DNA of 64,000 nt from Sapria himalayana (Eukaryota > Streptophyta > Magnoliopsida > Malpighiales > Rafflesiaceae). Every line of letters begins with the position of its first letter. The stretch's first letter is position 1. The notes under the pieces were generated by a model. It was given only the letters and a program-made list of their open reading frames with translations, was not told the DNA's origin and made no database searches. The stretch covers positions 745,417-809,416 of the forward strand of contig JAREIK010002635.1 of the NCBI GenBank assembly GCA_029783825.1, read 5' to 3'. The translations under genes and the position numbers were made by a program. This document shows positions 1 to 12,816 of this stretch, piece after piece.

Positions 1-15
1 AGATTTAGTACCACA

Positions 16-567
16 TAGAGGTGTCAACCGGGCCGGGCTGGCCCGGCCGGCACGAGGCACGGCACGATTCGGTCGTGCCTGGGCCAGCCCGGCATGAAAA
101 TTCCCATGCCCGGGCCCGTGTCGTGCCCGACCACAGCACCAACCATGCCGTGCCATGCCGAGGCCAACCGGGCCTCGTGTCGTGCCTAGCTCGGCACAAT
201 ACCGTGACCCGTCGACACGATACCTCGGCATGAGCTGAGAACCCCCAATTTTTTTAAAAAAATTGGGGTTTTGGCATTGCGGCGGAACAACGGCGTGGCC
301 ATAACCCTGATTTTTTTAAATTAGGGGCCGGCGGCACGACGGTGCATGCCAAAGCCCTAATTTTTTTTTAATTTAGAAGTTAGGCTCGACCGGGCCGAAC
401 CCGACGGATCCTGCTGTGGGCCCGTGTCGGGCTGAACTCCACAAAACCATGCCGGGCTTGGCACGGTAGGTACAGTAACCGTGTCGTGTTAGGCCCGGCA
501 CGAAAGCACGGACATGCCTGAAAAAAATGGGACGGGCTAGCCCGGCACATCCCGTTTGACACATCTA
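16..567. mobile_element. Non-autonomous hAT transposon (552 bp) with perfect TSD
   Basis: The element starts TAGAGGTGTCAACCGGGCC and ends TTTGACACATCTA, an inverted terminal pair. It is flanked by identical 8-bp copies gtaccaca (8-15 and 568-575), the hAT hallmark. The ends are GC-rich with repeated CGTGCC/GGCACG motifs. The middle holds AT-rich self-complementary stretches such as AATTTTTTTAAAAAAATT (about 246-264). There is no transposase, so it must be moved in trans by a relative such as the element at 33648-37363. The short open frames inside it come from GC-rich repeats and are not genes. Confidence 0.9.
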
Positions 568-575
568 GTACCACA

Positions 576-2439
576 TCATATCATGTCTTTGAATTATTAG
601 AGATCAGAGAATAAATATGAATATTTAAAGAATCATCAATGCTAGTTGAAAATTTACCTAAAAAGAGTAGATATGTGAATTATTTGTGAACAAAAATATA
701 TATAGTTTTGGTAGTATAGTACCAATGACACAATTATGAGGAAATTATATTTGATTGTCATAGTATAGGGATGATAGTTACCTTGTATGTTAAGAGAACA
801 CAATGATATTTCCACACTGATCCATCTTTCATCAAAAAGATGAACACAACATTGCCTAAATACTAAAGAAATATCATTAAACATAAATAAGTGAGTCAAC
901 CCTATAGTCTATGTATTTTATTAAAAAAATCAAAGTCTATCTACTCAACACGGGTAGTAGTTGATTTATTTTTGGTTGATTACCGACACAATTCTTATAT
1001 GATCAATATCTTGACATATGTCCATTACATGTACGACATGTATAAATTACATAACTCTATTTGATGAGATATAATCATCCAATGATATTTTAGGATCATG
1101 TCACAAATGATAATTTTTGACACTATAACAAAGTTATAATAGTGTTATAGTTTATGGTTCAAGATAAAATAGACATCTATCATGCAAAGTTTTAGTCATA
1201 GGTAGAGTTTAACTTAAAATTTTTGTTTCCTTGAAAATGTTGAATGAAAAATGTAGAAATGACTACCATAAGATATTGATTGCTTACCAAATGATAAAGG
1301 GGAAATTACTATAACATCTAAAAAACATGTGGGAACGATGAAGGTAATGAATATTATGTTGGTTTTAGTCAAGAAATAAGTTTGACAAACTTAGCAGTTC
1401 ATTAAAAAATAATGAAATCCTCTTTCCCAACATGTTCAGCCTTGGTTTTAGCCAAGGAATGGATCAAATAGAAGGTGATGGAAGAATCTAGTAGGAGATA
1501 ATGATAATAATGTTTAATGTGAAAATTTTCATAAGGAATCAATTTAAGGAAGTGTTCTATGATAAATACTTCCTAGAGTTCATAAAGGTTGAATGAGCAC
1601 TAGAGTTTTTGAGATTTGCACAGTATATAATGGAAGATAATTGGCATAAGATTATAAAACTTCAAATAGAGATTGAAGTCACAAATTTTATGGGATAAGA
1701 TTATTTCTCAAGTGATCGAACATTAAAAAGTGATAGAAAGAGCTTTGGAGGTTCAATTATATGAAGAAATCTTCACACAATCCAATCAAACAACAAGACA
1801 ACTCTTCACCATAAACTAGCATAGTGATGGATGAACGTTATAACATTTGTCAAAATATAAGTCTAAGAGCGACAAACAAGTTCAAATAAGTTTTACCTTA
1901 ATCACATGTGACCATAAATTCATAATACACAAAGTTACAACTATTGAGATGCATCAAGGACAATGATTTAACTTGGAAAGAAAAATACAAATAGAACTTT
2001 TTGGCTTGTGTTAGATGCGAGAGTTCCACTTTGAAAAGTTCTCATGGATAAAAATGACTTATTTCATATTCAAAGTAAAGACCATATATTTCAAGTGTGT
2101 TTGAAGAAGAAATGGAAAAACCTACCTAAATACTCAATATGATGGTTTGATGTACGACTTTGCTCTAAACTAGCAAGGAGTTGAAAATGACCAGATAGTG
2201 GTTACTAAAAAAAATTTAAATTTGTTATTAACTTCTTGGCTAAATTTACTAAATCATAATTTAATATTAATAGGAATTACATTAACATTTGGAATCACTA
2301 TTAATACTTTAGTTGATTAAGCATCAATTGATTTGTTATTCCTTTATTTCAAAGGGACTTCTTTGAAAATAAAAAATTTTGCTTACTAATACACAGAAAT
2401 ACTTTTAGATAACAATATCATTTGAGACACATGAAAAGT
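576..2439. other. AT-rich intergenic sequence, no gene seen
   Basis: No open frame has a recognisable family, and no RNA gene is visible. The stretch lies upstream of the LTR-like region at 2440. It could be degraded retroelement sequence, but I found no motif to prove this. Confidence 0.4.
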
Positions 2440-3070
2440 TATTTTTTTTGTTGTGATTATTTCTCAGCACCATAGCCACAAGATACACATGTGAGGCCTT
2501 CTCAATATCTCGACCATTTCTCAACACTATGGTCATATAATGATCAAGAGAGAATATTATCAATGTCATTGTAATTATCTAGCACTACGACTATATTCAA
2601 TATGAGAAAGGATTCTAATGTCCTAGACATTCCAAGCGTTGTGGCCCTATATGATGAACAAGAAAGACGGACACATAAAGTCACAACTACTTTATAGTAC
2701 CACAATATTATATTATAGAGATATTAGAGCTAAGTCACAGTCATTGTCCAATACTAAGAATTTGTGTTACAAAAAGATTAAGATATATTTTAGAGTAATA
2801 GTTATTTTCTAAAGTCATTATCTTGAACTTAAGAAATAATAGCCAAAGTTATGGATTTTTTCTAAAAGGCATGATTTTCTACTTAAAGTAATATAGTATC
2901 ACCCGAGTATAAAAGAAGAGAGAAAAATTCTAAATGAGCTATCCTTTTTTTTCTTATTCCTCCACACACAAGTAAAGCCATAAAACATATGCAAACTCCT
3001 TGGGGTGAATTCTACACTTTCTAGGAGCTCCATAAGTTAGCAAGGGACTCGAGATTAATATTAATCCCTA
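2440..3070 (+). repeat. LTR-like region of an Athila/Tat-type Gypsy element
   Basis: This stretch has a second copy on the opposite strand at about 24700-25320. Shared pieces include agatacacatgtgaggcctt versus agatacatgtgagaggcctt on the reverse strand, and atataatgatcaagagag. A TATA-like tataaaagaagag at about 2909 matches ataaaagaggaagaggg in the other copy, which fits an LTR promoter. It is followed by a leader and then by gag at 4840. Exact TG/CA ends and a flanking duplication were not resolved. Confidence 0.55.
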
Positions 3071-4830
3071 ATGTTGGGGGCTTGACTCTCTAATACCTTC
3101 TCTTGAGGGTAGATTCATGAATTTCTATCAAAATAATATGTGACCTGATGTTTGTATAACTTGGTTTATGTGATGTGACAATGGTTTTACATTGGTTGAT
3201 GTATTTTGATTTATGTTAGGTTATGAATATCGATGGATGAGTGATTAAATATAAATTAAACTAAGATTTTGACTATTAGTAGGTTCTTGTGAGATTTTCA
3301 TGATAGTTGGTGATAAGTAAATCATTAGGATAATTCATATATATAAGGAATAAAATTATATCCCTTAAACTATAATGCATTAGATAAACCTATATGTTAA
3401 AATGAAAAATTAGGTATATTTATCATTACAGTATGGTACTTATGAAGATGAAAGTCTGAATATATTTACATGATAATCTATTATACACATCTTAGAAGAA
3501 CTAGTTCTCGATTGGAATGGATATTATATATAATATTTTATTAAGGGCCTCACCTATAATATGAGAGATACATTATCACCAAGGAGGATAATGATAGATG
3601 GTCTTCAAGATGTGCATAAGTATATTGTGACTCAAAAGGTGATGATAACCTTTGTGATTTTCTTTCAATTATATAGTTTCCACTAATAAAACTTGAGAGA
3701 AGCATATGTTAATTATGTGAGTATGATACTTATGAAGCCAGTAGTATAAATACTTACAAACTATATTAATTCTTAAACTTTACGGCACTTGAGGTTAGAT
3801 AATAAGAATATGCATATAAAGTAACTATCAAAAGTAGTTAATGAGTTACCTAAAATGTATGAAATTACGGTTGACTCTCAAATAGAGATAATTTGTTATC
3901 TTAGTGATAACATATCGAGAGGACAACTACAAAGAGATCACCATTAAAATGAGCTCAATGGTAATAACCACCTTAAATATCATTATGGAAATGAGTTATT
4001 ACATGGAAATCTAAATTTTATTTTGTGTCCAAACATAGTATAATTCAAGCTAATTTGAATTTATATCACATAAATTAAATGGACAAAATCATGGATCTAG
4101 GATTGATTCCACAATCCGAATATCTAATTTTCTAGAAATAAGTTGTCTCATTCTTGAATAACCAAACTGCTAATATAACTCATATACAACCAATATTTAG
4201 CCAAAAATTCACTTTACTATAGGTATGACCTATATAATTATGAATCTTTATTGACAAGATATTCTCACCAATAAGCTTTTGGGAAACTATCTAATTAATA
4301 AAATTAGGTAGCATAACAAATTTACAATAAGTTTTTAGTATCATTATCGGGTAATATTTAGTTTGATTAGTCAATATGAGTTAATATAATTATTCTTATA
4401 AATAGATAATTTCATTTTAGTAGTTTTAGAAAGTATTGAGTTTGATAGATCTTCTCGAATCTAAATGCTAAGTATTGTTAACATGTTTAAAAAGTAGATA
4501 GTTGTATTTTGAATTGTTGCATATATCTTTTTTCTCTTTTTTAAGCACCCTTTAATGAGTCAAAGCTCTTGGATTAAACTAACTAATCTGGACCTAAAAA
4601 TCAAAAGAACTAAAAAAAAATTGCTTAAAAAGTGCTAATAAAGAGCCTATAAAGAAAATTGATTGTAATAGAGAACCACAAGATAATAATAATTAAGTTA
4701 TCCAATAGTTCATCCATCCATCAAACCTTAGGAGACAATTAGAGGATCATGATGATTGATAATTATTTGGGTATTTAATTACAACTAGTTGAAATAAACT
4801 ATTTTGACTTTAAGTTGAGTCTTATAGCTA
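3071..4830 (+). other. Leader region between LTR-like sequence and gag
   Basis: Untranslated-looking AT-rich sequence. About 3590-4000 is strongly similar to the reverse strand of about 24160-24640, for example cttgagagaagcatatgttaa versus cttgaggaaaatatatgttaa, and the tgactctcaa...aataatttgttatcttagt tract. This shows both belong to one retroelement family. 4450-4830 shows nothing else recognisable. Confidence 0.5.
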
Positions 4831-4839
4831 TGGTTCAAC

Positions 4840-6060
4840 AGCACTAATAGAGAGGAATGTTATTAAAAGATCATAATAGACATGTCACAATATTCTTAGA
4901 GCTATGTGATATTGTAAAAAAAATGAAATTAGCTCTAATGCAATAAAATTATGTCTATTTCCATTTCATTAAGCGACAAGTTACGAAGTTGATTTTGGTA
5001 TTTATTTCATGGCTCCATTGAGAGTTGGAATGAACTAGTGAGGTCTTTTCTCACTAGGTTCGTCCAACCTTAAATTTCTTTTCAAATTATGAAATGAGAT
5101 AAGATAATTCTGGTAAGATGAGCATGAGACTTTATAAGATGCTTGAAACTATTTTAAGGAGTCAATGAGAAGATTTCCTCAATATAGATTCGAGTCGTAG
5201 TATAAAGTCTAAACTTTCTATAATGGGCTAAACTATTTTGACTATATGATAATGTGCATGGATGATATGACTGCTATAAGATCAATTATGAATAAATCAC
5301 CAGAGGAAGAATATTATTTGTTAGAGGAGCTAGCAAAAAATAACTACCAAACTCTAATGTATCATTTAATTTGGAGAAGACAATCAAGAGTATTAGAGTT
5401 CGATCAATTCACTGAAATTCAAATAATCCTTCAATAATAATGTCCCAATATATTATCATCCCAACATGAGAAATTATGATAATTTTTTGTATAGAAACTA
5501 TGAGAGTAGATTGTATGATATTAGTCAATTTTTAAAAAAATATTAGGAAAATTATTGTTATATTTATCAAGGAAGCTCAAGCTTGAATTGTCAACCATCA
5601 TGAAGAGAAGAGAGTGCATCTTGGAAGAATGTATGAATATCATCTTAGCATAATTAATAACAAAATGATACCCAAGACAATTGAATGAAGATGCTTAAAA
5701 TAAGAATAGATCAAATAAGTTCAATGATGAAGAATATAGAGAATCAAATTGGATACTTAGTATTATCAATGAAGGACAAAAGAGTAAATAAATTTCCTAG
5801 TGATACTAAAGCAAATCCAAATAATTACTCCTCTATATTGCTTATAAGAAAAAAAAAACTACAAAGGCACTATATTGAACAATATAATTTTAAAACAAGA
5901 GGTTTCATGACTTTTCCAAAAGTCATGATTTCGACTGAAATTTTCAAAAAAGTCATAGCCCCAACTAAAGAAAGATCAAAAGATGAAGGATGTGATGTCA
6001 TGACACCTAACAAAATTATGATTCTAGAGGAGGAACATGCTCAAATCTTACCCTAAGATA
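4840..6060 (+). pseudogene. Decayed Ty3/Gypsy (Athila/Tat-like) gag
   Basis: The reading frames are broken by stops and frameshifts but keep the gag pattern of plant Athila/Tat retroelements in order. LELCDIVKKM is near 4895-4925. GSIESWNELVRSFLTRFVQP is at about 5021-5080 and matches the family's SI..W..L...FL..F.P block. NKSPEEEYYLLEELAKNNYQ at about 5290-5350 matches the 'nktpeea..lleelaannyqw' block. ENQIGYLVLSM and FPSDTKANPN at about 5740-5820 match 'lenQiGqla..lpsdt.pNPk'. Two surviving open pieces (5246-5437 and 5685-6056) are in different frames. In the family this protein packages the retroelement RNA; this copy cannot make it. Confidence 0.8.
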
Positions 6061-6189
6061 TAAATGAAGGAAATGAAGAAACAAAGGAGCAATTAAGATT
6101 ACTAAAATCTATTGAGATAAAAAAATGAATTAAAATGAAACTAAAAAAAGATTTCAATGAACTTCTATTTCCATAATAGTTTAGAAAAA

Positions 6190-6660
6190 AAGAAATTGGA
6201 TAAATACTTTGATAAATTTATCAATATATTTCATAAATTAGAAGTAAATATATCATTTATGAATCTCTAGCCCAAATGTCGAATTATATATAGTTTATCA
6301 AAGACAAAGACTATATTTCGTATTATGTGACTTTAGATCAAATATCAATTTAATATCCTTGTCAATTATGTGAAAATTATATCTTAGAAAAATATATCCA
6401 ACATTTCTCTCACTCCAAATGACTGATCAGACTATTAAGCATCCATATTGGATTATTGAATAAGTATTGGTTAAAGTGAGTATATTTATTTTTCTAGCAG
6501 ATTTTGTTATATAAGATATTAAGGAGAGAAATAATGTACCATTAATATTGGGATGACCATGTTTTGCTATGGCACAAGCCCTTATTGACATAAAGAAAGG
6601 GAGGTTCACTCTCCATATCAATAATGAGCAAGTAAAGTTGTCTTTACAATGACTTGTGAG
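6190..6660 (+). pseudogene. Decayed aspartic protease of the same Gypsy element
   Basis: After gag, about 6200-6290 reads FDKFINIFHKLEVNISFMNL, matching the 'f..mfkkL.iNIPf.eaL' linker that precedes protease in Athila/Tat elements. About 6425-6655 reads with stops through VLVKVSIFIFLADFVI, NVPLILG and ALIDIKKGRFTLHINNEQVK, matching 'edVLVKVd.FifPaDFvvLD', 'PiILGRPFLaTa' and 'ALIDVkkGeltLrv...'. The catalytic DLGAS part lies in a more degraded stretch. No reverse transcriptase could be followed downstream, so the element looks truncated. Confidence 0.75.
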
Positions 6661-7005
6661 ATCTAAATAATGATAAAACATTGTGTTGGAGAATAGACAA
6701 TCTCTTACATACAAAAATACAATAAAAAGTGGATTTCTGATGAAAAAATTTTATAGAAAATTATTAGTCAAATGAAAATGAATGATATGAAGTGAAAGAA
6801 TAATTTTAGAGCTATGAAAGAGATAAAAATATCAAATATGATAAGGATTAACTATTTTGGAGTTGTAAAAATGAGTAAAAAGTAGAAAATGATTGTTAAT
6901 ATGTTGTTGTATTCTTTGAAGTCATGATCTTAGAGGAATCTTATGCTGACAACTTTGGTAATATATGATTAAGTCCATCCGAAATTTAAAGACAAGTTCA
7001 TAGTT

Positions 7006-7200
7006 GTGCACAATATCATGACTTTAGATTTACAGAATATAAATGATAAGGAAAATCTTAAAGACAAAGCCGTAATAATACTTAGCACCATGACTTTAGG
7101 AATCCAAGAAGAAAAAGTAAAAGAAAAACTAAAAGGCAAAGATATTGTTATACTCAATGTCGTAACTTTGGAAATCCAAGAAAAAAAATCGACAAACTAA
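7006..7200 (+). repeat. 72-nt tandem repeat, still open, in the Gypsy remnant
   Basis: About 2.7 units of a 24-codon repeat remain readable in one frame: IMTLDLQNINDKENLKDKAV, then STMTLGIQEEKVKEKLKGKD, then NVVTLEIQEKKSTN. Each unit contains a variant of atgactttag. Similar ATGACTTT words occur across this retroelement region. Whether it was ever part of a polyprotein is unknown. Confidence 0.6.
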
Positions 7201-7259
7201 CGCTTAAGAAGAGGTTGTAGCATTTACTAAAGTCATAATATCTAATAAAGAAAAGGCCT

Positions 7260-8600
7260 AAGAAACAAGTTTATCTAAAGCAAGTCTGAATAAAGAAACA
7301 ACTAATGAGTTAAAATAGTATAATGAGAAGCTAGCATGAATAATATAGATTTCTAATAGAGAAAGAGAAGTTTTGATAGTCTAGTTATATATAGTGAATA
7401 TAGTGTTTCTTGGAAGGAAACTCAAGGATTTTTTTAGCATGTGTGATATAATAAATACTTATATCTACCACATAAATGGCTACTATGAGTATAGTAATAT
7501 AATTTAAACCATATCATGATCATCAACATGTTCATTTGAAGTTGCTCTACTATTTTGAGATCATATGATACTCAAACCTAGTCATAGAAAAAAAAATATT
7601 TTTTAGAGATGTTGAAGAATTTTTTTATTATGGAGAGAAGTTTTTACAGGGGGATAAGTAATCATTTTAATGTGTGAGTTTGTTCAGTATTCAAACTATC
7701 AAATATTTTTATGTATTTTAATGATTTGTGATGGTGTGTAGGTATGAAAATAAGGTAATTATGGATCAATTTTATGATTTAAGAGTTTAGGTAGATTTTG
7801 ATGAATAATCATGAAACCAATAGGTTTTTAGAGATTTTTAGTTGAGGGATAGAATATGGAGTCTCACATAGCTTTCACATTTATTCCTAGATAAAACTCT
7901 ACCTAATTGGTAAAGAAATCTTTATATGTCATGACCCTACTAACTTGTTAGTATAATCTTATCACTATGCAACGTATTCTTTATGACTACAATATTATCA
8001 CGGAGTCACATTCATACTTATTTTATAAAATTTAAATAACTAAGATATTCATTTTTTGTTGCAACAAACAAGTACCTAACTAGTGCTAAAAGTCATATCT
8101 TCCTCTTAGCATCATGACTACATCTTTAATTTGGCTTGGTAGTCCAGAGTCATAGTCAACTTTTTTACAAAACTAGAACTTTAAATCTATAAAAATTACA
8201 GAGTCAAAACTACTCGAGTCAAAGCTATGATAATTATTCAGTGTCACAACTTTTAGGATACAAAATGTAACCGAACATTACTTGAATATGAACATTTTTC
8301 AAGGTTGTGACTCATGTCCTCAAAGGAATACAAAGTCATGACTTTTATGCTCGAGTTAATTACTAATATCATACCATCTTTGTAGCACCATGGCAATATA
8401 ATTTATGAAAGAAGTGAAAGCCAATGTCATCAGTTCAATGTGTTTGGTAAATTTTTAAAATTTAAATAAGCATTTTCAAAATTTAAATTGTGTAAAAATT
8501 AATTAATTAAATGGTGTATATGAGAAACAATTCTGAATGAAATACTAGAATGGTTCTGATATGGTTGCTCACATGAATAGTTTTTATGTAGTAATTAATT
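7260..8600. other. Degraded repeat sequence, no gene
   Basis: AT-rich with recurrent gtcatgacttt-like words, including the perfect palindrome AAAGTCATGACTTT at 8332-8345. This word is also common in the LTR-like copies at 2.4-3.0 and 24.7-25.3 kb, so part of 7900-8430 may be another LTR fragment. Orientation cannot be decided because the word is its own reverse complement. Confidence 0.35.
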
Positions 8601-8879
8601 AGCTATATCTATAAAAATGATCTTGAATGATGAGCAATAGATATTTTTGCTCCTCGGCTCACTTTCTGATACTTTATACTTAGGAAACATAAATTATTTT
8701 CTTAAATACCTCGGTCTTGAATAACATCTACATCATTACTATTATTATCAATATACTAATGAATGAGGTTGTGAGATAGAGATCAAATAATTCTCCTTTA
8801 TGTAGTCTCCTTTCAAGAGAAATTGAGAGGAGTAAGATCACTACTATACCCTTACTAGGAAAGAGAATAGAATATCCTT

Positions 8880-9320
8880 CTAAGAGGAAGTCCATAAGTA
8901 AGTTCATGATGAGGTGATATTATTATAATCAAGTAGGACATATTAAAATGAATTATCCCAAGTGGATGAAACTCCAAGAGAAGAATATGAGAAGAGGTGA
9001 GGTTGGGAGAAAGGCAATACTTTTGTCGCATAAAGAGATATCACCTTTATTAGTGATATTGAACTATTCAACAAAATTAGTTAGGAAAGTGATTGGGTAG
9101 ATGGTTTGACAATCATTTTTCATATCACTTCGAATCATGACTAGTTTACAACACATATGTTTGGTGACTATGACATAGTCAAGATGGACAATGATAAGAT
9201 ATCAAAGATATTAGACATCAGAGGTATATGACATGTCTTGAGGGATATATTGCATATCATGAATATTCGAATGAACTTTCTATCCATGAAAATGTTAAAT
9301 AGTATGGGTCAGGTGGAGAG
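8880..9320 (+). pseudogene. Ty1/Copia gag zinc knuckle and protease remnant
   Basis: About 8915-8990 reads YYYNQVGHIKMNYPKWMKL, which lines up with the Copia gag CX2CX4HX4C knuckle with cysteines replaced by tyrosine. From 9094 one frame reads WVDGLTIIFHITSNHD, stop, FTTHMFGDYDIVKMDNDKIS and later HVLRDILHIMNIRMNFLSM. This follows the Copia protease pattern 'WilDSGAs.H.t....f......g.vkmgN...s.v.giG....l..VlhvP.lr.NLiSv'. The DSG catalytic motif is lost (DGL). Inactive fragment; no LTR was assigned. Confidence 0.7.
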
Positions 9321-10474
9321 ATTCGAGGAAGGAAAAATTAATTGAAAGTAATCAAAGAGTCATTGATCATAATGAGTGCCACATTCATACATTCCATACA
9401 TATTAACCAAGCTAGAGTTTGTTCAAATTAGGGACTTTTCTCATGAATAAAGTAAGCATTAATTCTAAGTAGTATAGATATAGATATGTATGCAAGGACA
9501 ATTAACTTTATATAGAAAAGTAGTTCTCACTTTTTATCCAAATGTTACCTAGCAATGGGTGGGTATTTTGTACGATCTTATTGCTTTTTCCCCCTCGTTT
9601 AAAGTGATTAAGAATAGTTGATCTAGTTACCCTACATATTTATTCCAATACAATTAGGATTCTCATAGGTGTCATTTATTATTATTGCTATTTTTATTCT
9701 AGTTTTTCACAGATATCAAATACATTAGGAGAGAACATAAGAGTTAGAAGAAATTTTTTATATTTTTATTCTAGCTACTCTTAGGGATTTGTTAGATCAA
9801 ATGATAGCTTATGTTTGGAGAAAAAGAGAAAATCTCGAGTAAATTTCTGGAAAATTATAATTTTATAAAAAAAAAATTTCTCAAATGATGAATGAAAACT
9901 AGTTTTGGTTTCTATAGGGAGAGATGATATCAAGTGATGAATTCCCAAGTCAAGTAGACCAAGTCTATTAAATTAGTTCGGATAACCATTTTAATAATTG
10001 GTGAGAAATCATTTAATAATTGATTGTGTTAAATTTGTTTTAGATTTGTTATAATCTAATAATCAGAGTGTGTTTATTTATTTGATGAGAAAAAATTTAT
10101 TTAATAATTAATTGCGTTAAATTATTTTATATTTGGTTTAATTTAATAATGGAGTGTGTTTATTTATTTTGAAGTGTGTTTATATTTTTTATACTTGTTA
10201 TTTTTAATTTAATGTGGACCATTGGAGTGACATGAAATAAATGAGTAAAATCATCAAATTAAACAAATTAAATGTAAAAGGTTTTGAATTGATGAGGGTT
10301 GGCATGTGGAATAAGCAAGGAGAGATAAGGGGGTAAAATAATAGAGGGGATAGGAAAGAAGAAAGCAAAAGAAGAAAAAAAAAGTAAGCAAGCATACAAT
10401 TTTCAGAAATCTTGCATTGAAAAGATAAAATATGGTTGTTCTTGCAAAAAACTGTCTAACTTGCGGTTTATTAT
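9321..10474. other. AT-rich sequence without recognisable genes
   Basis: No family was recognised on either strand. The tract lies between the Copia fragment and the left LTR at 10475. Confidence 0.4.
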
Positions 10475-10744
10475 GGACACCTATAAAGCATCAAGGAAAA
10501 AAAGCTAGAATGGGTAAAAGGAATTGAAATAGAAGAGAGAAAAAATAGAAAAGAGGATATGAAAGAAATATTATTAGGAATTAATCTCCCTGCAACTTGA
10601 ATGCAAACAATCTAGAATATTCACAATCCCAACAAAAATCTATTGGATAACTCACCACACAAAGCTCACTCATATAAACCTAGAATTATCACATTTAAAT
10701 GTAATAATTTAACTCGGCTAGATTATGGGTCACTCTTTTACTCA
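10475..10744 (-). repeat. 3' LTR of the Gypsy element (left copy)
   Basis: Collinear with 17655-17914 apart from substitutions and small indels. Both contain cctagaattatcacat and end on the plus strand with ttactca. The divergence between the LTRs indicates an old insertion. Confidence 0.75.
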
Positions 10745-10748
10745 AGAT

Positions 10749-10844
10749 GCCTCCAAATGACTTAAAAAATATTACAAGAGGCCTCCGAATGAAGTGAAAA
10801 ATATTACAAGAGGCCTCCGAATGAAGTGAAAAATATTACAAGAG
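10749..10844. repeat. 32-bp tandem repeat, three units
   Basis: Units at 10749-10780, 10781-10812 and 10813-10844. Units two and three are identical (gcctccgaatgaagtgaaaa then atattacaagag) and a fourth begins at 10845. It abuts the inner edge of the left LTR, where the polypurine tract would lie. A related 30-bp phrase (aaaagttgagagagtattta and its variant) is repeated at about 10851 and 10909. Confidence 0.9.
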
Positions 10845-11079
10845 GCCTCCAAAAGTTGAGAGAGTATTTATTGTAATATTTTTTCCCTGCCTAGTTCATT
10901 CACAATATCAAAAGTTGAAAGAGTATTTATTGTAATATTACAAGAGGCCTCCAAAAGCTTAACTAGTTATTGTTGTTGGTATGTTGTTTGGACTAATGAT
11001 TTTAATGGTCTGTCTGAATAATAAAATGTATTCCTAAAAGATATTGATGCCACTTCTTAATCTTCATTTGTGATTGTGA

Positions 11080-12060
11080 ATATTTCACAAACATAAATAG
11101 AGGTTGCTTAGAACTTAGGACAAAGATGTTTGCTAAAAAAAGCAAATGGATGTCTTTGTTGCGTTATAACATTCCCAACACTAATACCTAAAGCATCAGT
11201 CTAAATGATGAATGATTGTACAACATTGAGGAGGGCCAACCATATAGTGCTATTGAAGGCATATTTGAGTGCCTCTATAACATTAATAGCTGAGTTAGAC
11301 TGCACAAAACATCCGTATGGAGATAGTTGTCTGAGAGGCACTAGAAGAGACACATATTGAGCAACAAATTGAAGATAATAACCAACAAGACCAAGAAATC
11401 CTTGAAGTTTTCAAACTATTCACCATCAAGGAATTAGCCAAGCAACAATTGTAGATATTTTTTTTCAAAATCCACAAAACTCCCAAAGTTGAAATTACAT
11501 GCCCCAAGTAAAATAGAGAAGTTTGGCCTAATTGGCACTTTCTGAGTTTTACATAAAAAGAGTTATGTTAAAGGATAGAGAGAACCGCATGTAAATATTA
11601 TAAATGTTCATTTCATGATTTGCTATAAATGAGAATGTTGCCTAGGAAAACAAGATAAAACTGACATGCTAGTGGTTAGAAGAAATGGTTCGATAATGCT
11701 TGGAACATAGATGGTGTATTCAACTACAAGAATGGTATTACGAGGAATTCATAATAGCCATCATAGATCTGAAATATTATTTTTTGTACATCATCTAATC
11801 AAATGCAAAATTGGTGGTACCTAATCATAAGTCTAGTTTAGAGAACACCTTAACTCCATATTGTTCACCCAACAACTTATCTATTGTCGGGATTAAAAAA
11901 ATGATCTTTGACTATAATGGTTTTCAATGCTCAATAGTTAATAGAAACCTACCAACTATTATCTTTTTTCTTCACTAATAATACAAGAGAGGAAAATGAA
12001 GTGTTGATCGGGCGAATAATCCCCTCTGACAATACTTCTTGAACTAGAGCTTCTATTTCT
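11080..12060 (-). pseudogene. Gypsy reverse transcriptase / RNase H remnant
   Basis: Read from about 12045 leftwards, the minus strand gives GIIRPINTSFSSLVLLVKKK then DNSW, the Gypsy RT block 'GiIrpS.SPf.SPVllVkKKDGsWR'. At 11507-11295 it gives MGHVISTLGVLWILKK and SLKTSRISWSCW, matching 'yLGHvIS.eGv..Dp.Kv' and 'nlkeLRgFLGLtGYYR'. At about 11270-11110 it gives TDALGISVGNVITQQRHPFA then FFSKHL, matching RNase H 'TDAS..GiGaVL.Q...PiaffSk.L'. Many stops and frameshifts. In active relatives this enzyme copies the element RNA to DNA. Confidence 0.8.
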
Positions 12061-12364
12061 ATTTTTTGGAAAGGTAGATATCAAATTAGGTGAACATTAA
12101 CTAGAGTAGAGCTAGGAAGTATCAAAATATCATGATCAAAAAATTACCATAGTGGTAAGCCTATGGGAGACTAAAAAATTGGTACAAAATTTGTTAGAAA
12201 GGATTGAAATTGTGATGCGCTTTCTGGTGTGAGGGCTTTGAAGGCAGAAGGTGACAAAGATACCAAAGTGGAGAACATTATGCAAAAGAGAAAAGCCACA
12301 ACATCCATTTTTCTTACCTATTTCAATTTTGATAGAGATATCTGGGACAATTGTGGATGTCTAT

Positions 12365-12816
12365 TACATTTCAAAAGAATTTTTTTATCTTGAAGGAAAA
12401 TTTCATATACAGTTGATGATAATCAAAAATGATTTTTTTCCAAATATAGCAACCATTGAACCCCCAGGACCAAGTCCACATCATAAAGGGGTAGAAGAAA
12501 TAATTCCATTTGAGAAGAGCGTCTGAGTTGGTAGCTAGGTGCATGTGAGTAGAGGCTAGCAAAGTAGAGAGAATCATCATTCTTGATAGTCTTGTTCAAG
12601 TAGGGTGAAGTTTGAATTGCCAAGGCTAAATAAATGTTGAGATATTCTTGTCTAAGCAAAAATTGTGAATACCTTTCAAAAGAACTTGAACTCCATTGAA
12701 AAGAAATCATATACAATTGATGATAATCAAAAATATTCTCTCAAATCTATCAACCAATGGGCTCATAGGACCAATTCCATATCATAAATGGGTAGAAGAA
12801 ATAATTCTATTAGGAA
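12365..12816 (-). repeat. About 300-bp tandem duplication inside the Gypsy, second unit split by a hAT
   Basis: The stretch from catatacagttgatgataatc (12404) is repeated from catatacaattgatgataatc (12708). The second unit is interrupted at 12816 and resumes at 16223: tcatgctcaagtggggtgaagg (from about 16306) mirrors tcttgttcaagtagggtgaag (from about 12590). With the hAT removed, the spacing is about 300 bp. The duplication preceded the hAT insertion. Confidence 0.7.
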
